From assembly GCA_023548195.1 (NCBI GenBank), contig JAJHZJ010000252.1:2170395-2234394 (forward strand): a stretch of 64,000 nucleotides of DNA, given 5' to 3'. The translations under genes were made by a program, and so were the position numbers. The stretch comes from Bettongia penicillata ogilbyi (lineage: Eukaryota; Chordata; Mammalia; Diprotodontia; Potoroidae). Below are positions 42,860 to 54,344 of the stretch, piece by piece. Numbering within the stretch: the stretch's first letter is position 1; every line of letters starts with the position of its first letter. Below the pieces are notes generated by a model that was not told the origin of the DNA, searched no databases, and was given only the letters and a program-made list of their open reading frames with translations.

Positions 42860-43605
42860 AAGCTTCGCTTTAAACCCCTAGCTATGTTCTCATCAGCCCT
42901 GCAATTGAATGTATACCACCTCCCTCCATACCCTTATACTTACCAACTCACACACTTCCCAGCTCTGGAAACCATAATAAAATCAATCAAATTACTTCTA
43001 GAAAGAGTTTGTGACTTTCCAAACCAAAACACCCTTCTTGGACCACACTCCTCTCTATTCATTGTCCCTTTGAGGGCACAGACATTTATTTTTGTATTAG
43101 TATCCCCAGAGCTTAGCATAATGTTTGGCACACAGCACGTAATAGAAGCTTTTTCATTAATTCATTCTCTATTTGTTTATTCTCTCCATATTCTCTTAGG
43201 GACCTCATGTTTCAATTATCATCTCTACAAAAGATAGCTCCCAGATCTATACATCTAACCATAATTTCTCTCCTGAACCATGATCTGGTATCACAACCCA
43301 GCTGCTGAACACTTCTAAGTGGAGATATTTATATATAAACTTTCTTTCAAAGTTCATTTCAAGTACCACTTCCGATAAGGTCTTTCCCCATCCTTCTAAG
43401 TGCTTGAGTTTCTATTTCAAATAACCTTGGATTTATTTTGTAGCCATTCTGTATGTGATTATTCTATGTGCACTTGTTGCCTTCCCTGATACAAAGCAAG
43501 TTCCCTGAGGGCAGACAGAGTCTGTCTCATTTTTATCTTTATAGCCCTAACACCCAGCCCAGTGTCTGGCTTACAGTAGGCACTAAATAATTATTATTTA
43601 CAATA
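42860..43605 (+). mobile_element. L2 LINE relics
   Basis: Two pieces. 42860-43150 ends in the L2 tail ('ttgagggcacagacatttat', 'tccccagagcttagcataat'). 43185-43605 has 'caattatcatctctacaaaa', 'ttcaagtaccacttccgata' and 'gagggcagacagagtctgtc', ending 'cttacagtaggcactaaata'. They may be two copies. Confidence 0.65.
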
Positions 43606-43839
43606 ATGATGGTTAGCAAAGTGCTCTACACATACAGATTTCTTTTGATCTCCCTTTGAAAAGGGAGGGTGTATTTGTTCTTTGCCAATGGAAAGCCTAG
43701 TCCCATCACCAGAGCTCCTGTGAGGACCTTGGATTTGCCCACCTGGGCATGGGTGACTGAGATATGATCACAGGATTATAAAAGCATAGGGATAAAGTTT
43801 CAAGGGGCTGTAGAGGCCATCAAATCACATGCCTCCTCC

Positions 43840-44085
43840 AGGCAGCTGGTGCCACAGTGGATACAGTGCTGAACCTGAAGTCATGAAGACCCGAGTTCAA
43901 ATTTAGCCTTAGTCTCTTTCTAGCTGGATGATCCTGAGCAATTCACCGATCCCCGTTTGTCTCATTTTCCTTGTCTATAAAATGCGGATAATAATAGCCC
44001 CTACCTCCCAGGGTTCCTCTGAAGATGAAAAGGGATAGCATTTATAAAGTACTTTGCAAACTTTAAAACGCCATGTATTGCCGAG
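43840..44085 (+). repeat. MIR-like CORE-SINE, near full length
   Basis: GGCAGCTGGTGCCACAGTGG, 'acccgagttcaaatttagcc', 'ataatagcccctacctccca' and 'taaagtactttgcaaacttt'. A further MIR-like scrap (GACTTGCCCAGGGTCATACA) follows to 44150 in the other orientation. Confidence 0.75.
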
Positions 44086-44309
44086 GCTGAGGAAGGTTAA
44101 GTGACTTGCCCAGGGTCATACAGTAGTAGTCTCAGAGCAGGATTCTGTATAGACCATTAACGGTGTTGCTGTGAAACTTATTCATTGTTTTACATGAGCT
44201 TTGGTTCGGTTTGACAGGAATTCCACTCTAAGTTCTTGGATGTCATAAGTGTTGACACTCCCTTCACTGATATAAATTGCCATCGCTTTGTACTGGACAG
44301 CATTCAATT

Positions 44310-44395
44310 CAATAGAAATGTTTACTAAGCACTTACTGTCATCAAGGCACTGTGCTAACCTTGAGTTCTTGCCCTCAAGGAACTTCACCTTCTTC
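44310..44395 (+). repeat. Fragment of the 14.7-kb type LINE-like repeat
   Basis: 'tttactaagcacttactgtc', 'aaggcactgtgctaaccttg' and 'ttgccctcaaggaacttcac' match the opening of 14690-15285. Confidence 0.55.
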
Positions 44396-44640
44396 AAAGG
44401 GAGAGGGGATGGGGGTGGTAGAGAGAACGCCGCTTACATGTCTAAGTGGTCTTCATGAATGACTATTCCTTTGGAGCTTTCCCAAACTGTCTAGGCTGGT
44501 CTAGGCATTCACCAGCCTGTCCTCAAAGCCTTTCTGTCTGTTCCTTCATCAGTCGTAATGGACGTGCCCCAGAATCCCCCCTCCGCCACAACCAGTGGTC
44601 ATTAGTGTCTGACCAGGATCTAGCACCTAAGATGGCACAC

Positions 44641-45310
44641 TAATTGGCAGTTGGGGAGAGCTCCTGGCATTCCGAATCCGGCCGCTCCCTGAGACAAGAC
44701 AAGGCTGCAGCAGCGGGCACTGCTCCGCGCACGAACGATCTAGCGCAGATGCCGACAAGGCTTTCATCAGAGCCAAGCCACCAGGCAGCGGGCAAAATAG
44801 CCCTGCAAGTGGAGGCGCATCGAACCAATGCTGCTATTTTCAAGGTGTGCCTGGGCAGCAAAGGGAGCTGCAATGAGGCGGGAGGAGGCTTCGAAGCAGA
44901 AGGCTGGGTGCGGGGCTCAGCGTGGAGGAAACACTTAACACAGTCTCTTGGTCCCGGCATTTATGGTGATTAAAATCAGCAGAAAGAGCTCCTACTGCGT
45001 TTGTGGCGGAGAGGTTTTTCTCTCTCCCTCCAACAGTCGTTCCATTCCCCCGTAGCCAGCTCCTCCTCTGCCTAGAAATACTCATCATTAGGAGCTAAGC
45101 TGCAGTCGTGCTGAAGGCCTCCTCAAAGCTAGGCTTTTGATAAGGCTGGTTTATGAGTCACTGCTGAACGGAGCTTGGATGCTCTAATTTAACCCCCCCA
45201 ATCAGTGGAAGCCAGAGCTATTGTCGCCCATCAAAGGAGCTCGGCTTTCGGCTACAGGGCACAGTTCTGTGCTTTCAACCAAATTTAAAAAGACCTCAGG
45301 GCAGGAGGTT
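44641..45310. promoter_or_regulatory. CpG-rich repeat-free segment, candidate regulatory element
   Basis: I count 19 CpG dinucleotides between 44641 and 45000, far above anything else in this CpG-poor window (CCGAATCCGGCCGCTCC and CCGCGCACGAACGATC are the densest parts). I recognise no SINE, LINE or MITE. Candidate protein sites include an AP-1/MAF-like TGAGTCACTGCTGA (45156-45169) and TGATAAGG (45137-45144, GATA-like); single matches of this kind are weak. Open frames of 106-109 codons exist on both strands (44640-44973) but follow from the high GC and show no domain. It could be a distal enhancer, a weak CpG island, or a non-coding first exon. I see no proof of transcription. Confidence 0.4.
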
Positions 45311-45344
45311 TCCTCCTGAATTTTCCCTGTTAACGACTGATATA

Positions 45345-45540
45345 AAGTGGAAAGAGGGATGAATTTAGAGTTACAAGGACCTTAGCTTCTGGTTCAGGGT
45401 CCTTCCAGGAACTGTGACCTTGGGTAAGTTACTTCCCTGGGCTTCAGTTACTTCATGTGTAAAGTGAGGTGTTTGAATGTGACAGTTTCTCAGCTCTCTT
45501 TTGGTTCCAATAGGCTATGGTTCTGTGAGCTGTGAGCTGT
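45345..45540 (+). repeat. MIR-like CORE-SINE
   Basis: 'gaactgtgaccttgggtaag', 'tacttccctgggcttcagtt' and 'cttcatgtgtaaagtgaggt' are MIR landmarks in order. Confidence 0.65.
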
Positions 45541-45771
45541 AAGCCAGACTCCTCATTCCTGAATCTAGGGAATGAGCCCTTCAATTTAATAATTTAATAA
45601 AACTCAAGCATTTATTGAAAGCCTTACAGACTAGATATCCTAAATTCAGTATGTCCAAAACTGAACTCATCTCTGACCCCAACCCTCTCCACTTATGAAT
45701 TTCCCTATTACTATCAGAGGGTACCACCATCCTCCTAGTTACCCAGGTGTAGAGTCAATGCGATATTCACA

Positions 45772-46205
45772 GCACCTATAGTGGCTATGAAATTGCAAAA
45801 TATAACAGACTCTCCACATGGAAGACAGAACCAAAATATTTATTTAAACACCAGAAAATCAAATCCCAACATGAGAAAGCCAAATCTATCACAGCAACAA
45901 AAATATTCATACCCAATAACAATGCAGGGGGCACCACCATCCCCAAGCCTTTCCCCTGCTAGGGTCTTCCCACAAACGAATACTCATAGTTCACTGCCTG
46001 CTTCTTCTCTGTCCCTCAGCTCTAACTGCTGTGACCAACTTCCTCTCAGCTCTGCTCCACCCATTAGGCAAACTCCTTCCACCACAGATTCATGTGACTC
46101 AGGTTTCCATGTGACTCACACAGGTCACAATGGATGGGAATGACCTTCCCCTTATGCAAAAATACATTACCAATAGATCAGGCTGTCAGCCTCTACTCCT
46201 CACTC
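45772..46205. repeat. Possible LTR-type repeat nested in L2
   Basis: Has 'aaaatatttatttaaacacc', 'gaaagccaaatctatcacag', 'gggtcttcccacaaacgaat', 'ctaactgctgtgaccaactt' and 'tccatgtgactcacacaggt'. The flanking L2 shows it is an insertion. An LTR of an endogenous retrovirus is my best guess; no internal viral region is present. Confidence 0.4.
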
Positions 46206-46450
46206 TATCTTCTTTCCCATATCCAATGATACTGTCAAGTTTATCCTTTTAGTATCATAACATCTCGCCTATACCTCTTCTTCTCTCCTCTGATACTACC
46301 ACTTCCCTTGTATACAGGGCTTCATCCCCCAAACCTAGGTCATTAGAATAGTCTGCTGCTTTGTCACTCTGATTCAGGTCTATCCCCTTTACAATTCTTT
46401 CTCCATTCGGTTATCAAAGTGATCTTCCCAAAATGTAGATCTGTCCATGT

Positions 46451-46635
46451 TTGCTATTGTTGTTTTTGTATCTTTCATTCTTGAAGAGGACCATTGCATC
46501 AGGAAGGTGATGCCATGACTTGCCAGTGAATTGGATTTAAGTGGGGGAGTCAATTAAATCCAGTCACCAGCCTCACTTTCTCTGGAGCCACCTGGATCCA
46601 GTGGCAAGATATAAATCAAGACAACTGGAGATGGT
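46451..46635 (-). repeat. SINE-B, near full length, nested in L2
   Basis: Reverse copy: 'ttgctattgttgtttttgta' (tail), 'ttcttgaagaggaccattgc', 'gtgaattggatttaagtggg', 'agtcaccagcctcactttct', 'ctggagccacctggatccag' and 'aagacaactggagatgg'. This is the best-preserved copy in the window. Confidence 0.8.
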
Positions 46636-47604
46636 CCCATATGACATATTCCCTCCCATCCCATTTAGCAAACACCAACATCTCCCTATTACCTCCAGGA
46701 TCAAATATGAAATCCTGTTTGGAGTTCAAAGCCCTTCATAATCTGGTCCCACCCTCCTCAACCATTTCAATTTTCTCATCCCTTCCACCCTACGTTCCCT
46801 TCCTCCATTCTGTGATCCAGTGATTTCACCTCTTGGGTGTTTCTCACACAAGACAATCCATCTTGCAACTCAATGCATTTTCACTGGCTAGAATTCTCTT
46901 TCCTTATTTCTACCTCCTGAATCCTCTTACTTCCTTCAAGTCCCAGTTGAAATCTCACCTTCTACAAGAAGATCTTTCCCACTCTGCTTTAATGCTAATG
47001 CTTTCTCCTGCTAATTGTCTTCAGTTTGTCCTCTGTATATCTTGTTTGTACATAGTGGTTAGCATAATGTCTCCCCCATTAGACCGGGAACTCCTTGAAA
47101 GCTGGGTCTGTTTTTTGCCTTTCTTTGTATCCTCAGAACTTAGTACAGTACCTAACACATAGTAGGGTGCTTAATTATTGCTTATAGACTGTCTTAAAAG
47201 CCCTGCTGAGGCCCTGTGAATGATGCAAAGAAGCATCCTTACAGACGCTGCTTTGGGGAGTTTATAATCCTTCAAAAGATTGAAGATTCCTTTTAAGGGC
47301 TCTTTGAAAATCAAGAAAAAAGGCTAAGAAAACATCTGTTAAGGAAAGGTCTGGAGGATCAAGAGAAAAAATTGGTGAAATCCTATAAGAAGAAAGATAG
47401 GGCCTTCCCTCAGTGTATAAGTACCTCCCTGTGATCTGAGAACCACCTGTGAGCCACAGAGTTTTTGTTTATGTCAATAAACAATTATTATGGACCCTAG
47501 AGATAGTTTGGTGTCAGGAAATACAAAAATGTATTAGATTTGTCCTGCCCTTAAAAACTTACTTTGTGTGGTATTCTGGTTGATGAGACATGAAAAGATA
47601 ACCA

Positions 47605-48068
47605 AATAGTTAACATTTATATAAAATTTTCAGGTTTATAAAGCATTTTACAAATATTGTCTCATTTCATCCTCACAACAACCCTGTGAGGTAGGTGCTG
47701 TCCTTATTCTTATTTTACAAATGAGGAAACTGAGACAAATCAAATGACTTACCTAGGGTCACGTAGTTAGTAAGTATCTAAGGCTAGATTTGAATTCAAG
47801 TCTTTCTGCTTCCACTAGTTAGGTAGCTAAGTGACTAGAGCTGCAGGCCAGGGGTGCCAGCCTCAAACACTAGCTGTATGACCCTGGGCAAATCACTTAG
47901 TTTCCTCATCGGTAAAAGGAGCTGGAGAAGAAAACAGCAAATCACTCCTGTATCTCTCCCAAGAAAACTCTAAATAGGGTCATAAAGAGTCAGATAAAAC
48001 TAAAAAGACTGAATGACAACTTTCTGATTCCAGGTCCAGTGCCCCATCTTCAGTGCCAGCTAACTAAA
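47605..48068 (-). repeat. MIR-like CORE-SINE split by Mar1
   Basis: 47605-47814: 'aaagcattttacaaatattg', 'acaaccctgtgaggtaggtg', 'aatgaggaaactgagacaaa'. 48021-48068: 'gattccaggtccagtgcccc'. The halves join once the Mar1 and one duplication copy are removed. Confidence 0.8.
47815..48020 (+). repeat. Mar1-like CORE-SINE nested in MIR, with 12-bp duplication
   Basis: Body: 'ctagctgtatgaccctgggc', 'aaaaggagctggagaagaaa', 'gtcataaagagtcagataaa' with GAATGACAAC at the end. TTTCTGCTTCCA (47803-47814) and TTTCTGATTCCA (48021-48032) flank it, 11 of 12 identical. Confidence 0.88.
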
Positions 48069-49109
48069 GATAAAAGGTGTGGTATATTTAAATGCTGAAA
48101 GAGAAATACAAGAAGTTCTTAGTGGGGAAGGGAAGAGAAACCGAAGGTGTAGCTGTCTTGGAAAGCAGAGACTAGGAAAACAATGGGAAGGCAAGCAGGT
48201 TTATGTTGTGCAAGCCTGGCTTAAAGATCTACGTAAAGTTAGGGTTGGAAAGACACCTTAGAGATAAAGGAAACTAAGTCGCAAATATGCCCTTTTTTGG
48301 TTGTAGAGCCAGAAGAGTTTGGGATGTTTGGAAAGTATCAACCTCATCCTGAGCTTTCTTCCTTTCCAGCTACAAATTATGAGGGGCCATTTTCAAGCTG
48401 CTTCTCCAGAAGTAGGTGGGGAAAGGGAAGGTTTGCCTCTGTCCCCTCCCCAGCCTCCATGTACCTACAGTACTTGCCCTGACGAGGTAAACCTGGCCCT
48501 ACGTTTGGCCTGCCTTTTGTGGCTGTGTTTGCACGTTTCTGATTTTAAAGCAAATGAGTGTCCCTTCAGAAATGGATTTGTGGTGGGTGAGAAGCCCCCA
48601 GCAACTGCCCTTGGAAAAGCTCTCAAAACGAAACCCCTGTTTGCACTGCCTAAGCAGAATCCGTACTTTGTGTAAGATGCTATGGGCTCATGGCTGCTTG
48701 CTGGCAAGGGCAAGGTCTGCTAAGGCAAGTCCCCCCTTCCTCCATCCTCTTCTGGCGATACAGGGCAAAAGAATCCTGAGATAATTCATAGCCACAAAGA
48801 AAGAGAGTTGAGGGCTGGGTTGATTCCTTTTAAACAATTACTGAGTCTTCAACTCTTGGCTCTACATCCAATAAGGGGACTTTTTGTCATCTCGAAGTTT
48901 AAGACTTTTAGCTCTGAGGCACATGCAGCTGGAAGCAGGTTTTAAAGTTCCCACATGGTTCATGCTACACTAAACATGCCCTGTAGAATGGTCTTCATAG
49001 CACGGGATCATGAATCTTTTCTTAGGCTCATTCAAAGAAGGGTTCTCGGTGAGTTTTAACATGTGAACCATGGAGTAGTTTCTTGCAGCAAAGTATGGAC
49101 TGATGAGTT
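48069..49109. other. Unassigned, apparently repeat-free DNA
   Basis: One kilobase without a recognised repeat. A plus frame of 118 codons (48319-48675) has a hydrophobic patch (VNLALRLACLLWLCLHVS) but no known family. An overlapping minus frame is equally long in part, so this is not evidence of a gene. Conservation testing would tell. Confidence 0.3.
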
Positions 49110-49895
49110 TTTAGTACTGTGGATAAGTTCAATTACCTCAGCAGTACACCTTCCACTGATGTACACATAGATAATGAGGTGACCCGCACATTGCCAGAGC
49201 CAGCTTGGTGTTTGGGAGGCTGCAAAGGAAAGTGTGGGAGAGGAGTCTGCCTACCAGACTGAAGGTTGTGCTGACCTCATTACTATATGTCTGTGAAACC
49301 TGGACAGTCTACCAGCACCATGCCAGGAAACTGAATCGCTGCCATTTAAATTATCTTACAAAGATTCTGAACATCACCTGGCAGGATAAGCTACCAGACA
49401 CTGAGATTTGTTCTCAGGCTGAATTGCCAAGCATTCAAACTCTACTGTGAGGAGTACAACTCTGATGGGCAGGTTGTTTGAATGCTAAATATATTCTTGC
49501 CTAAAAGACTGTTTTATGAAGAACTCACACAAAGAAGGCACTTACATGGTGCTCAGAAGAAGGTATACAAGGACACTCTCAAAGTCTCTCTGAAGAACTT
49601 TGGAATTGATTGCATGACAAGGGAGCCATTGGCAAATGACTGCCCAGCATGACATTTCTGCATCAAAGAAGGCATTGTGCTCTATGAGCAAAACAGAACT
49701 GCAGTAGTTCAAACGTAACGTGCAAATGTAGAGACATCTCCACCGCAAATGTTCCGATGGACTATATGTGCCTGAGATGTGGTGGAGCCTTGCGAGCTCA
49801 TGTTGGTCTGATCAGCCACAGTCAGACACGCTGTAACTTGACTCCAACGTAGTGATGTCATTTTGGTCCTTTTCTAGGATGAAGGACAACCGCCA
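49110..49895 (+). pseudogene. RTE-type LINE 3' end with C-terminal zinc-finger motif (dead)
   Basis: Successive frames read FNYLSSTPSTDVHIDNEVTR (49126-49185), then FGRLQRKVWERSLPTRLKVV and LYVCETWTVYQHHARKLNRC (49208-49340), ILNITWQDKLPDTEI, and near the end MCLRCGGALRAHVGLISHSQ plus TRC (49767-49835). The last segment is a C-x2-C-x12-H-x5-C finger like the one that closes several RTE-clade LINE proteins of animals. Internal stops and frame shifts kill the copy. The 3' tail reads GTGATGTCATTTTGGTCCTT, then 'aggatgaaggacaac', similar to the SINE-B tail. 5' truncated: the endonuclease and RT core are missing. Confidence 0.75.
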
Positions 49896-51290
49896 TCACC
49901 CTTTCTCACCCCGCTTCATGCTATTTAATTACTTCCACTAGGAAATTGTGGGAAATGGACTCTTGGCCCCACCCCCGACAGAGGTGCCTTCTTTTGGTGG
50001 AGATTGTTCCAAAAGTGGTGCTTGTCTCTTTCCTACATTACACACATTTTTCACTCTGAATGTGTGCATTTTTCTTCCCCAAATGTTTGTATTGTAATTT
50101 ATTATACCCCTCTAATGGGATTTATTTTCAGAGTTTTTCTATGACAGAGAATATTCCCCATAACTTCTTGTAAATAGTATGCAATGGACAACTTAGCCAA
50201 TAAACTGGAATTAATTTTTTTCCTGAAATTTAGAAATGTTTTTTCTCCTAAGGGACAAGTCACTTTATACAACAGGAACTTTGGGATAACAGGATTAACC
50301 AGCCTCACAAGAGCTTATTCTCGGCTCTAGGAGTTGCAGCTGGTGTATTACTTCTTGGACTTGGCCACACCTACCTTGGGGCTATGCCAGGAGTGGGAAC
50401 AAGGATCAGGCTTCCAGCACCAGTCACTATGTCACTGTTCCTCTAGGTGAAAAGGGGAGCAAATGTGGGGACATGGTGTAGTCAAGGCTGAAAGTGGAAA
50501 ATTCGGAACTGGTGTAATTGCTCCTGTGGTTTTAATTGCACATTTATCATGGTAACAGGTCCACTGAGCTTGTCGTTTTCAAAGTGGTTAGTAATTAAAA
50601 GTCTGGAGGTGAGGTGGGATGAGCGGGGGATGAAATGAGGAAAAATGAGGTAAATGAAGACCAAAACCCATACCCCCAAAAGAGAAAAAACATAGGGGCG
50701 GAGGGATCTTTATCCTTTCCCTCTTCTGCTTCTTATGATGCAGATTTTATAACTGGAAGGAATCTGAGAGATGATCCAGTCCAGTGGCCTCCAAAGTTGG
50801 GGCTGGATCCATTGGGGTATGGGGAGGGTGTAGGGAGGGGTTAATGACCCAATCCCAAGAGGTATACAATCAGTTAATGGGAGGGCATGAAAATGGGTCA
50901 AATTCCTCCCTCCATCCCAGCTGTAGACAATTGTAGGATTTGTCTCCAGTCCAACCACACCTCTCCTTGTCTCCCACCACTCCCTTACTGTCCCGTCTCT
51001 CTTCAATGAAAACTCTCAACCCTTTGCATTTCTGAAATTAATCCTTCGAAAGTTATAACTTAACCACTATCTAGATACCCTCAGCAGTAGCTATGAAAGT
51101 CCTTCATCCTTTTCTTCCCCATTTCACTGCTAGCATACCTACTCCTCTCCCCATCCCCTATAAACTAGGGCAGTCATCCTTCAGTGGCTGGGTTCTGAAT
51201 TCCAGTACAGTAACATGAACACAGTCCTCCCTTTCTCATTTTTGTTAGGACAGTGAGTCACAAAGTATAGATTAGTTGTTACACATCACA
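49896..51290. other. Mostly unassigned intergenic DNA
   Basis: A dispersed fragment 'tataactggaaggaatctga' with 'gagatgatccagtcc' lies at 50748-50785. 50800-50960 is G-rich then C-rich. No gene or named element otherwise. Confidence 0.3.
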
Positions 51291-52135
51291 GATCTCACTA
51301 TATTGTCTTTCCCTCCCCTCCTCTCCCCTCCCCTCCCCAAAACAACCCTCAACCTTGTACTAAACTTCCCTATTTTGGCTGAGTACCAAGTACCTTCTCA
51401 CCCAGGTTCACAACTTTGGTGTCATCGTCAGGATCTCATTCTCCATCTCTCTACACATCCAATCATTTGTCAAACATTGTTATTTCTACCTCCATATCTT
51501 CTCCATCTATCCCTTTCTCTCTGCTCACACAGTCACCACCTATCACTTTTCACCTGATGATATTACATTAACTGTTGCCTACCAGTCTCTAGGACACTCT
51601 CCTTCCTTTCAATGGATTCAGTGCCTGGCTCACAGTCTTTTTTCTCCTTTCCAGTTCCTGCCCCAATTCTAGTAATGATGTTCCTATAAGCACCCTAACT
51701 TTCTACTTCCTCAACTTCCTCATTTCTCATGAGCTACTTGTCCTCATCACCTCAGCTGCACAGGAATGATCATCCCCTTGACTTTACCATCACCCGAAAT
51801 GTTCCATTTTCATGTTCATGAACTCTGAAATTCCTTTTTCTGATCATAATCTCTTGTCATTCCATCTCTTCCTCTGCCTTGCAACTAAATCTATCCTTCA
51901 TCCTCATCATAATCTGTAATTACCCCCCTCAGTTCTTTCCCAGGCACTACTACACTGGCTACATTCTCTACACTTCCCCTTTCTTGACTCATCAGTGCAT
52001 CCATATAATTCAACCCTGTTTTCTCTTGAGTCCTTTGCCCCTTTATCCTTTGGCTGATTTTGCTCCACCAAGCTTCAGCTTTGGATTACTCCCACCATCT
52101 GCTGCCTTCAATCCTACTTTCATGGTACCAGAGAT
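51291..52135 (+). mobile_element. L2 LINE relics
   Basis: 51350-51560 is L2 ('aacttccctattttggctga', 'acaactttggtgtcatcgtc', 'ctacacatccaatcatttgt'). 51720-52135 resembles the earlier, pre-RT part of L2 ORF2 ('ctttaccatcacccgaaatg', 'ctgatcataatctcttgtca' plus 'ttccatctcttcctctgcct', and 'tactcccaccatctgctgcc'). The order is inverted relative to the element, so at least two copies are present. Confidence 0.6.
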
Positions 52136-52239
52136 GAAAAAAAATCATAAAACAATGTTGGCTGTGTCCATTATAAATTTATGTCACTTAATCTCAACTA
52201 AGTCTTCACTGTGGCAAGACCAGCCTTTTATTTCTCCCC

Positions 52240-52480
52240 AGTCAGCTAGATGGTACAGTGGATAAAACACTAGGCTTGGAATCAGGAAGATCTGAGTTCA
52301 AATCTGGTCTCAGACACTTACTAGCTGTATAACCCTGGGCAGGCCACTTAGCCCCCATTTTCCTCAATTCTGTAAAATGGGGACCCACTGGAGAAGGAAA
52401 TGGCAAACCACTCCACATCTTTGCCAAGAAAACCCTAAATGAGGTCACAAATTGTTGGACACAACTGGACAGCAACTACA
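52240..52480 (+). repeat. Mar1-like CORE-SINE, near full length
   Basis: AGTCAGCTAGATGGTACAGT, 'cagacacttactagctgtat', 'gaaggaaatggcaaaccact' and 'ttgttggacacaactggaca' with GCAACTACA at the end. Confidence 0.88.
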
Positions 52481-52694
52481 AGTGGTTCACTATTGATACT
52501 AGAAGAAAATATGGTTATTTTTCTCATATTTTTAAATTCTATTTTTGTATACGTTTTCTAGTATATATTATATAATTACTTGTCCAACACTACACACATA
52601 TCATTTAAATAAACATGCAGATGAGGAGCACTCAATTTCATTTAGTTAGTTATTTATTACTGATAGGGGTACACGATTTTAAAACTTTGAAGAT

Positions 52695-52845
52695 GACTGA
52701 TGTAGTATCCACATTTTACTAATGGAGAAACTGAGGCTGAGAAAAGTTAAATGATCTATCCCAGGTTGTACAGCACCAGAATCAGAATTCAAATCAAGGA
52801 CTTCTTAATATGGAACCTTTACTCTTTCCACTTATCTGTCACCTT
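52695..52845 (-). repeat. MIR-like SINE fragment
   Basis: 'gtatccacattttactaatg', 'gagaaactgaggctgagaaa' and 'gatctatcccaggttgtaca' are minus-strand MIR landmarks. Confidence 0.6.
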
Positions 52846-52902
52846 GCATTCTGACACTGTCACCCTATTATTATCCTGAGATTTCAGCATCATTTGGTCA
52901 CG

Positions 52903-52985
52903 AATATGTATGTATGTATATATGTGTGTATGTATGTGTATACCACACACACATACACATACATACACACCACACACATAGACAT
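52903..52985. repeat. TATG/CACA compound microsatellite
   Basis: (TATG)n and TGTG words pass into CACACA/TACACA words; the two halves are partly complementary (52905-52940 and 52943-52985), allowing a foldback. Confidence 0.85.
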
Positions 52986-54032
52986 ACCCTGAATCTCACT
53001 CCTGAAATTCCAGTTCACACCTCTAATTGCCTGCGGCACATTTCCAGCTGAATGTCCTATCAGCCATACTGTAGTTGTCTGTCCCATGTACCTCAGGTGT
53101 TAGGATTTGAGACAAGAAAGATATTGATACACTCATTGCTAGCACGTCATCCTTTTTGTCCCAGGATTCTCAAACCATGATCCACGGGGTAGCACAGGCC
53201 ATTGGAACATTTGCCAAGTGGGAGGTTGACAGACACAGTTTGGGTTAAGGTGTCTCAAACTCAACATATCCCAAAGGGAAGTCCTCATCTCCCTTTCTGC
53301 CCCCCAGCCTCTCTCTCCTCCAAACAATTTTTGTTGAGGGGAGTACCATTCTACCAAAAACCCAGGTTCATTGATTTTGAATTACCCTTGACTCTCATCT
53401 CCCTTATTCCCCATGTCCAGTCACATCTTGTTGGTGCTATGTCTACAGTATCCTTGGAATCTGTTTTATTCTCTCTACTTCCACAGCCAGCAACCTGTTC
53501 AGACTCTCATCAACCCTCCCTTATACCATGCTAATAGATTCCTGGTTGGTCTACCTGCTTCTATGCCCTTTCCTCTCCAATCCATCATCCTCTAATAATC
53601 AGTCCAAATACTATTTCAAAGACCCAGGTCCAACCATGTCACTCCCCTGCTCACAAACCTTAAGTTGCTCCCAAATGTTTCTCACATCAAGTAGAAACTA
53701 TTCAGCTTGAAATTTATGGTCACAGTCCGATCTAATCCATCTTCCCCACCTTTATTATTATTTATTTCCTTCTTACACACTCTATGCTCCAGGCAGACCA
53801 GACGGCCGAATTCAACGTGCTACCTACCTGTTGCGCTTTTGAACAAGTTGCTTCCTCCTATCCCCAATCTGGAATGAGCCTTCTTCTCACCTCAATCTAT
53901 AGCAATCTTTATTTTCTTTTAAGTCTTAGTTTGGCTAAGAAGTTATCAAACTTTTTGGTTTTGAGGACCTTTACGCTTTTAAAAATTAGTGAAGACCCCT
54001 CACAATGAGTTTTTGTTTATGTAAGTTATATC

Positions 54033-54282
54033 CAGAAGTGTGCTGGTAGGCAAATGTTTAACAACCAGATCAGGGATGGGGGGGAGAGGAAATCGTATGT
54101 GAATGACTTACTTCGAAGTTTAATTTGAATCATTACCATGTTCTTCATAATTAGACAATTAACAAAGCTACAAATCTGCCCTATATTGAATATTTGCCAA
54201 TTTCTGAAGTATAAATACTCACATTGAAAATTTAACAACCGTCTCTTACAAGCTGGTTTGAGCTGACCGCAGCACATCTCTT
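54033..54282 (+). mobile_element. hAT-like MITE, 250 bp, nested, with 8-bp duplication
   Basis: Flanked by GTTATATC (54025-54032) and GTTACATC (54283-54290), 7 of 8 identical. The ends are CAGAAGTGTGCTGGTAGG and, complemented, CAAGAGATGTGCTGCGG, similar terminal inverted repeats. Internal AAATGTTTAACAACCAG and AAAATTTAACAACCG are shared with copies at 33.5 and 62.2 kb. Confidence 0.7.
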
Positions 54283-54344
54283 GTTACATCTATCAACATT
54301 TATCACATTAGAAATTAAAATATCTTTGTGTTATTATGGTAACC

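Larger units (their letters stand above)
45625..47192 (+). mobile_element. L2 LINE 3' part with two nested insertions
   Basis: L2 pieces: 45625-45771 ('agtatgtccaaaactgaact', 'gtaccaccatcctcctagtt'), 46206-46450 ('ctcctcactctatcttcttt') and 46636-47192 ('ttagcaaacaccaacatctc', 'acctccaggatcaaatatga', 'caagtcccagttgaaatctc', 'tgtctcccccattagaccgg'), with a near-intact tail. An LTR-like element and a SINE-B interrupt it. Confidence 0.8.

Noticed and set aside
44640..44973. Overlapping 106- and 109-codon frames in the CpG-rich segment
   Set aside because: High GC opens frames on both strands equally. No motif, no visible splice structure and no supporting neighbour, so only a regulatory candidate was listed.
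48319..48675. 118-codon frame with a hydrophobic stretch
   Set aside because: No recognisable family. Another open frame overlaps on the opposite strand, and there is no promoter or splice evidence.
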